This document shows, in pieces, positions 60,585 through 64,000 of a DNA stretch of 64,000 nt. The DNA is from a virus. Position 1 is the stretch's first letter; the number at the start of each line of letters is the position of its first letter. The translations under genes and the position numbers were made by a program. The stretch spans positions 1 through 64,000 of the IMG/VR virus record IMGVR_UViG_3300017917_000952; one strand, written 5' to 3'. The notes beneath the pieces are model-generated. The model saw only the letters and a list, made by a program, of their open reading frames with translations. It searched no databases and had not been told where the DNA came from.

Positions 60585-61456
60585 TTTATACCAAACTGGC
60601 TTTTAATTAGTCGCACAGGAACATTCCTAGAAACTACTTCCCCTAATTTTTGTCTTCGGGGAACAATGTAGTTTAGAGCTAGGTCTGTTCCTGTTATCTT
60701 TTCGAAGCCGTCATATTTCATCCTACGTGGCATTTCTGGCCAGTACTTATGATATACAGTTAGTTTTTCGGGGCTAGTTGTTGGCCACACTGTAACAAAA
60801 TATTCAGGATCAGTTAACATAAAATTTATTAACCCTTGGCTAAAGTAGGAAGCCATAATTTCAGAATTTTGCCAATAGAAATATGGAAAGTGTTTTTGGT
60901 TATTATTCTTTAACCAATCAAGACACATAAACTCATCTATTTTAAAATTCAAACATATTTCACCGTCTACAGTAAAGAACGGCGACGGGCCGCCGCCGAG
61001 TACCGCAGTATATCCTAAAGATTCTGCAAGTTCAAAAAGATACAACTGTTGAAATCTAAAAGTTCTCCAAGTAACATAACCCTGTTCGATATATTTAGGA
61101 ATTTTGTTAATAACAAAATCTTCAAAGTCAAAGTCGATAACAATGTGTTTTAAATTCCTGTCTCGGCAAAATTTTATTGCCCAATCTACATCGTGATTGT
61201 TTGTTCCTTTTATGTGCCTTAAACTTAATGCAGTGAATTCAATATTGTTTTCTATAAATGCACGAGCAACTACTTCGCTATCGATGCCTCCGCTCATACA
61301 CAGTAATAAAGGTCTATCAGTTAGAGAACGTATTTGTTTGGCCGTTTCATATACTTCTTGTTTCCAGCCTAATAAAGGTCGAGTTACTGGCTTGAACTTA
61401 ATATCAAAAGTTCCATCAGCAGTATATGAATAATCAAAATTCACAATATCTTTCAT
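60581..61456 (-). CDS. PP-loop ATP pyrophosphatase paralogue A
   Basis: 291 residues. The PP-loop SGGIDS lies near 55-60 after RPLLLCM, followed by VVARAFIENNIEFTALSLRH. The middle AILGGGPSPFF-like segment (YTAVLGGGPSPFFT) and the C-terminal GFEKITGTDLALNYIVPRR are shared with the next gene upstream, so the pair are tandem duplicates. It has no glutaminase domain. The substrate is unknown. It is the second gene of a minus-strand pair with the late box at 62340. Confidence 0.78.
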   Translation of the reverse strand: MKDIVNFDYSYTADGTFDIKFKPVTRPLLGWKQEVYETAKQIRSLTDRPLLLCMSGGIDSEVVARAFIENNIEFTALSLRHIKGTNNHDVDWAIKFCRDRNLKHIVIDFDFEDFVINKIPKYIEQGYVTWRTFRFQQLYLFELAESLGYTAVLGGGPSPFFTVDGEICLNFKIDEFMCLDWLKNNNQKHFPYFYWQNSEIMASYFSQGLINFMLTDPEYFVTVWPTTSPEKLTVYHKYWPEMPRRMKYDGFEKITGTDLALNYIVPRRQKLGEVVSRNVPVRLIKSQFGIN

Positions 61457-61457
61457 T

Positions 61458-62330
61458 TTAAATTCCTAGTTGTTCTCTAATTAAAGATACAGGTATATAT
61501 TGAGATACCGGATCTCCTAATTCTTTCCTTCGTGGATGTACATAGTTAATAGTGAAATCGGCTGTTTTTAAATTTTCAAAGCCGTTAAACTTTTTTCGTC
61601 GTTTCATCTCGGGCCAATTTTTATGATACACAAACATTTTATCATAACTAGTATCATTGCCCCAAACGTTAACAAAATAAGAAGGATCTTTATGCATATA
61701 CTGTATTAACTTATCGTTTAGATAAGATGCATAAAGTTCAGAATTCTGCATATGAAAGAATGGAAAATGTAGTTTTTTGTTATTTTTCAACCATTCCACA
61801 CACATAAAAAAATCACTTTTAAAGTTTATACATATCTCGTTATTCTTAGTTATGTATGTCTGTTCTCCGCCACCTAAAACTGTGGTTCCTCCAAGAGATT
61901 CTGCTAGTTCAAAAAGGTATATCTGTTGAAATCTAAATGTGCGCCACGACCGATATCCTTGTTCTATATAGAAGGGAATATTATTTCTAATAAAGAAAGA
62001 AATATCAAAATCTACAATCTTATGAGGAATATTGTAGGCCTTACAAAATTCTCTAGCATAAACTATGTCGTGTTCATTAGTTCCAGCATTATGTCTGAGA
62101 GTTAATGCTGTAAATTCTATACCTGCTTTAATAAAACTTCTAGCAGCAACTTCACCGTCTATCCCGCCGCTTAGACATAGGAATAAAGGCTTGTCAGTAA
62201 GAGCTCTAATATTTTTTGCTGTTTGAATTAATTCACTTTTCCAATCTAACAGCGGGCGGCTTATGGGATTGAAATTTATCTTAAAGGTGCCGTCCTGGTT
62301 AAGTAGATAAGTAAAGTTTACATTATTCAT
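61458..62330 (-). CDS. PP-loop ATP pyrophosphatase paralogue B (SGGIDG)
   Basis: 290 residues, clearly homologous to the adjacent copy throughout (NFTYLLNQDGTFKINFNPIS, SLGGTTVLGGGEQTY, PRRKELGDPVSQYIPVSLIR). The PP-loop reads SGGIDG instead of SGGIDS, so the last Ser that helps bind pyrophosphate is Gly. It may be inactive and form a heterodimer with the intact copy. A late box is 10 nt upstream. Confidence 0.76.
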   Translation of the reverse strand: MNNVNFTYLLNQDGTFKINFNPISRPLLDWKSELIQTAKNIRALTDKPLFLCLSGGIDGEVAARSFIKAGIEFTALTLRHNAGTNEHDIVYAREFCKAYNIPHKIVDFDISFFIRNNIPFYIEQGYRSWRTFRFQQIYLFELAESLGGTTVLGGGEQTYITKNNEICINFKSDFFMCVEWLKNNKKLHFPFFHMQNSELYASYLNDKLIQYMHKDPSYFVNVWGNDTSYDKMFVYHKNWPEMKRRKKFNGFENLKTADFTINYVHPRRKELGDPVSQYIPVSLIREQLGI

Positions 62331-62339
62331 GGGTAGAGG

Positions 62340-62346
62340 TATTTAT
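62340..62346 (-). promoter_or_regulatory. Late promoter box ATAAATA (minus strand)
   Basis: Minus-strand ATAAATA, 10 nt before the PP-loop paralogue B start. It overlaps the ATG of the panD-like gene on the plus strand. Confidence 0.5.
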
Positions 62347-62716
62347 GTTAAATTTAATGGTTAAATCAAAAATTCACAGGGCAACAGTTACAGATGGAAA
62401 TCTTGCATACAAGGGAAGTATAACAGTAGATAGGAAGTTAATGAAGGCAGCAAATTTGCGACCTTTTGAATTCGTTCATGTTAACAATCTAAGCAATGCC
62501 CAACACTGGGAAACTTATGTAATTCCTGGAAACGACGGAGAGATTATCCTAAACGGGCCACCTGCAAGATTATTTCAAAAGGGCGACAAAGTTGTTATAT
62601 TAGGGTTCAGTTATCTATCAAACGACGAATTATCTACATTTGAGCACGTAGATGTAATGGTTACAGAAACTAACGAAATCACTAACGTGATCGTTTCAAA
62701 AAGCGATTTTGAATAA
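62345..62716 (+). CDS. panD: Aspartate 1-decarboxylase (PanD)-like protein
   Basis: 123 residues aligning end to end with PanD: VKSKIHRATVTDGNLAYKGS ends at the processing site Gly24-Ser25, where self-cleavage makes the pyruvoyl group; Lys9, Thr57 and Tyr58 (ETYVI) match, and LNGPPARLFQKGDKVVIL is the late block. Compared from memory with E. coli PanD, Arg54 is His here. PanD makes beta-alanine for pantothenate and CoA. The ribosome site is AGAGG. No plus-strand promoter is plain, and the upstream genes run the other way. Confidence 0.85.
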   Translation: MLNLMVKSKIHRATVTDGNLAYKGSITVDRKLMKAANLRPFEFVHVNNLSNAQHWETYVIPGNDGEIILNGPPARLFQKGDKVVILGFSYLSNDELSTFEHVDVMVTETNEITNVIVSKSDFE

Positions 62717-62719
62717 ATA
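62713..62719 (+). promoter_or_regulatory. Late promoter box ATAAATA
   Basis: GAATAAATA over the panD stop codon, 29 nt before ATG 62749. Confidence 0.58.
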
Positions 62720-62748
62720 AATTAACACTACACAAAATGGAGCAACAC

Positions 62749-63270
62749 ATGTCCGAAGAAAAAATGAGCGAAAGCCAAAAGAAAAAAGAAGATTGGATGA
62801 ACGCTAAATGGCGTCCTATGATGGGATGGATGTACATGGTCGTCTGTATGATGGACATGGTAATCTTTCCTGTTCTTTGGAGTCTATTGCAAACATTCGC
62901 AAAAGTACCTCTAACCCAGTGGAACCCATTAACTCTACAGGGTGCTGGACTATTCCATATCGCTATGGGTGCAGTTCTAGGTATTGCAGCATTTGGAAGA
63001 ACACAAGAAAAATTAAACGGAGCAAACAATGGCGGCGCACAATTACCATCAAGCGGGTTTGCAGCATCTAGCGTACCTGCGTCAGGCGGTTTCGGAACAC
63101 CAGTTGCAGCAAGCGGCTTTGGGGCAGTCGGTAGCACAGTACCCGCGTATGGCGGAGGTGGCTTTGGAAGCGTATCTAGTACACCAACAGCGGACACAGG
63201 CTTCGGACAAGTTACCACAGGTTTCGGAGGAAAGCCTGCACCAATCCAACCTCCACAACCGTTAATTTAA
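62749..63270 (+). CDS. Holin-like protein with FG-repeat tail
   Basis: 173 residues from ATG 62749, preceded by TGGAG; an ATG at 62737 adds four residues. Two membrane helices (about 22-50 and 63-83) with KWRPMMGWMYMVVCMMDMVI and GLFHIAMGAVLGIAAFGR, as in small phage holins. Residues 100-160 repeat Gly-Phe-Gly units (SGFAAS, GGFGTP, SGFGAV, GGFGSV, TGFGQV, TGFGGK), an unusual low-complexity tail. A late promoter lies ahead. Role: probable holin, with tail function unknown. Confidence 0.72.
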   Translation: MSEEKMSESQKKKEDWMNAKWRPMMGWMYMVVCMMDMVIFPVLWSLLQTFAKVPLTQWNPLTLQGAGLFHIAMGAVLGIAAFGRTQEKLNGANNGGAQLPSSGFAASSVPASGGFGTPVAASGFGAVGSTVPAYGGGGFGSVSSTPTADTGFGQVTTGFGGKPAPIQPPQPLI

Positions 63271-63280
63271 GGAAACACTT

Positions 63281-63508
63281 ATGAAGAAAATTATTTTTGT
63301 TGCAGGTCTTGCCCTAAGCCTAGCATTCCCAACATTTGCAGCAGACGAAGGTCCGGGCAAAGGTGAAATGAAAACTGTTTGCCATCCAAAAAAAGATAAG
63401 GCCGGCAAAGAGGTAAAAGGTAAAGACGGAAAAGTTGTAGAAGAATGCAAGCAGATCAAGGTTCGCAAGAAACTAGAAGGAACAGAAATTCCTCCTGCTA
63501 AGAAGTAA
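63281..63508 (+). CDS. Small secreted Lys-rich protein
   Basis: 75 residues: signal peptide of about 20 (IFVAGLALSLAFPTFA), then a 55-residue Lys-rich periplasmic peptide with two cysteines (TVCHPKKDKAGKEVKG, EECKQIKVRKKLEG) that could pair. Function unknown; host-derived peptides of similar look exist in bacteria. Confidence 0.68.
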   Translation: MKKIIFVAGLALSLAFPTFAADEGPGKGEMKTVCHPKKDKAGKEVKGKDGKVVEECKQIKVRKKLEGTEIPPAKK

Positions 63509-63512
63509 CTAC

Positions 63513-63541
63513 TTGACAAATCCAAAAAGGTATAGTAAAAT
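63513..63541 (+). promoter_or_regulatory. Sigma70-like promoter for dnaJ
   Basis: TTGACA (63513-63518), 17 nt and TAAAAT (63536-63541). It is embedded in the terminator palindrome of the gene before. Confidence 0.65.
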
Positions 63542-63556
63542 TTACTATACCTTTTT
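63524..63556 (+). terminator. Terminator palindrome overlapping the dnaJ promoter
   Basis: AAAAAGGTATAGTAAA (63524-63539) pairs with TTTACTATACCTTTTT (63541-63556). It ends in T-runs, so it can stop the upstream transcript while holding the -10 of the dnaJ promoter. Confidence 0.7.
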
Positions 63557-63561
63557 CTATT

Positions 63562-64000
63562 ATGGCTGACCATTATCAAACACTCGGCGTAGACCGAACT
63601 GCCTCACAAGATGATATCAAAAAAGCGTTCCGCAAACTTGCGGCACAGCATCATCCTGACCGCGGCGGGGACACGGCCAAATTTCAAGAAATACAGGCTG
63701 CGTATGCTACACTTAGCGATCCAGAAAAACGGGCGCAGTACGACAACCCTACTCCACAATTTGAAGGCTTCCGACAATATGGCGGTATGCCTCCCGGGTT
63801 TGAAGATGTTATAAATCAAATGTTTGGAGGTAATCATCCGTTTAATGATATTTTTGGAAGACCGCATCCGACTCAACCTAAAAACAGAATATTAAACATC
63901 CAGACTACAATTACATTGGAAGAAGCATTCTCTGGTAAGGAGATGGTGGCGAACATCACTCTGCCCAGCGGCCGTGATCAAATTTTACAAATTAAAATTC
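63562..64000 (+). CDS. dnaJ: DnaJ-type co-chaperone, cut by the window end
   Basis: ATG 63562 runs open to the window edge (146 residues). J-domain with [20 protein letters not shown] and the HPD motif (His31-Pro32-Asp33), then a Gly/Phe/Pro linker ([18 protein letters not shown]) and the start of the C-terminal peptide-binding domain ([20 protein letters not shown]). No zinc cysteines follow the linker, so it is a CbpA-like type II protein. It would steer host DnaK. Confidence 0.9.
   Translation, partial: MADHYQTLGVDRTASQDDIKKAFRKLAAQHHPDRGGDTAKFQEIQAAYATLSDPEKRAQYDNPTPQFEGFRQYGGMPPGFEDVINQMFGGNHPFNDIFGRPHPTQPKNRILNIQTTITLEEAFSGKEMVANITLPSGRDQILQIKI

Noticed and set aside
1-64000. tRNA, rRNA, IS element or integrase
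   Set aside because: No gap is large enough for rRNA, no cloverleaf was found by eye in the gaps, and no transposase or integrase signature is in any frame.

Overview
The window looks like part of the genome of a large tailed phage with a T4-type gene set, of the kind seen in marine and freshwater cyanophages and pelagiphages. The signs are a T4 gp44-type clamp-loader ATPase, PhoH, a UvdE repair enzyme, a MazG-like hydrolase, dCMP deaminase, GTP cyclohydrolase, ClpP and a run of small conserved phage proteins. The genes are packed with ATGA or TAATG overlaps, there are no rRNA or tRNA genes, and T4-style late promoters (ATAAATA or TATAAATA) precede several genes. The DNA is AT-rich. Three secreted TctC/Bug-type solute-binding proteins and one DctP-type protein suggest a proteobacterial host, possibly a betaproteobacterium. 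That host call is inference.

Region 1 (1-17 kb) is an accessory metabolic island. A translationally coupled operon encodes an adenylate-forming ligase, an SDR dehydrogenase, a beta-keto acid cleavage enzyme (BKACE), an unknown protein, a PP-loop ATPase and two secreted TctC-like proteins. After a terminator comes a single-gene unit for a DctP-like protein that has no signal peptide. Four small AspH/2OG-type oxygenase-like proteins, a third TctC, dCMP deaminase, a B12-type radical SAM enzyme, a PLP aminotransferase-like enzyme, a second PP-loop protein and a NodU-type carbamoyltransferase follow.

Region 2 (18-38 kb) looks early or middle. It is driven by sigma70-like promoters (TTGAC(A/T), 17-18 nt, TANNNT), one of them a perfect consensus at 27276. 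It holds a HEXXH protein, a UDP-glucose dehydrogenase-like protein, an acyl carrier protein, FolE, GMP reductase, a glycosyltransferase, MazG, a Bax-inhibitor-like membrane protein, many small phage proteins, ClpP, a QueD-like protein with altered zinc ligands, a cupin, a class II aldolase, a DadA-like oxidase, UDP-xylose synthase, an AbrB-like protein, an FkbM methyltransferase and UvdE. UDP-glucose dehydrogenase plus UDP-xylose synthase would give a UDP-xylose route.

Region 3 (38-51 kb) is tail-fibre and tail-tip material: a 2009-residue repetitive fibre with a lambda gpJ-like (DUF1983-type) C-terminus, an NlpC/P60 protein, several small structural candidates, a protein with putative Ig (He_PIG-like) repeats, and a fibre with an S74 self-cleaving chaperone.

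Region 4 (51-64 kb) mixes replication and host-takeover genes (DNA polymerase III alpha-like fragment, GroES-like protein, nucleotidyltransferase, clamp loader, fatty acid desaturase, PhoH), two conserved virion-type proteins behind a late promoter, a lysis cassette (i-spanin, o-spanin, GH19 endolysin, holin candidates), two paralogous PP-loop proteins, a PanD-like aspartate decarboxylase, a holin-like protein with an FG-repeat tail, and a DnaJ protein cut by the window edge. PanD, the acyl carrier protein, the acyl ligase, the SDR, BKACE and the desaturase share a CoA/acyl theme that is unusual for a phage.
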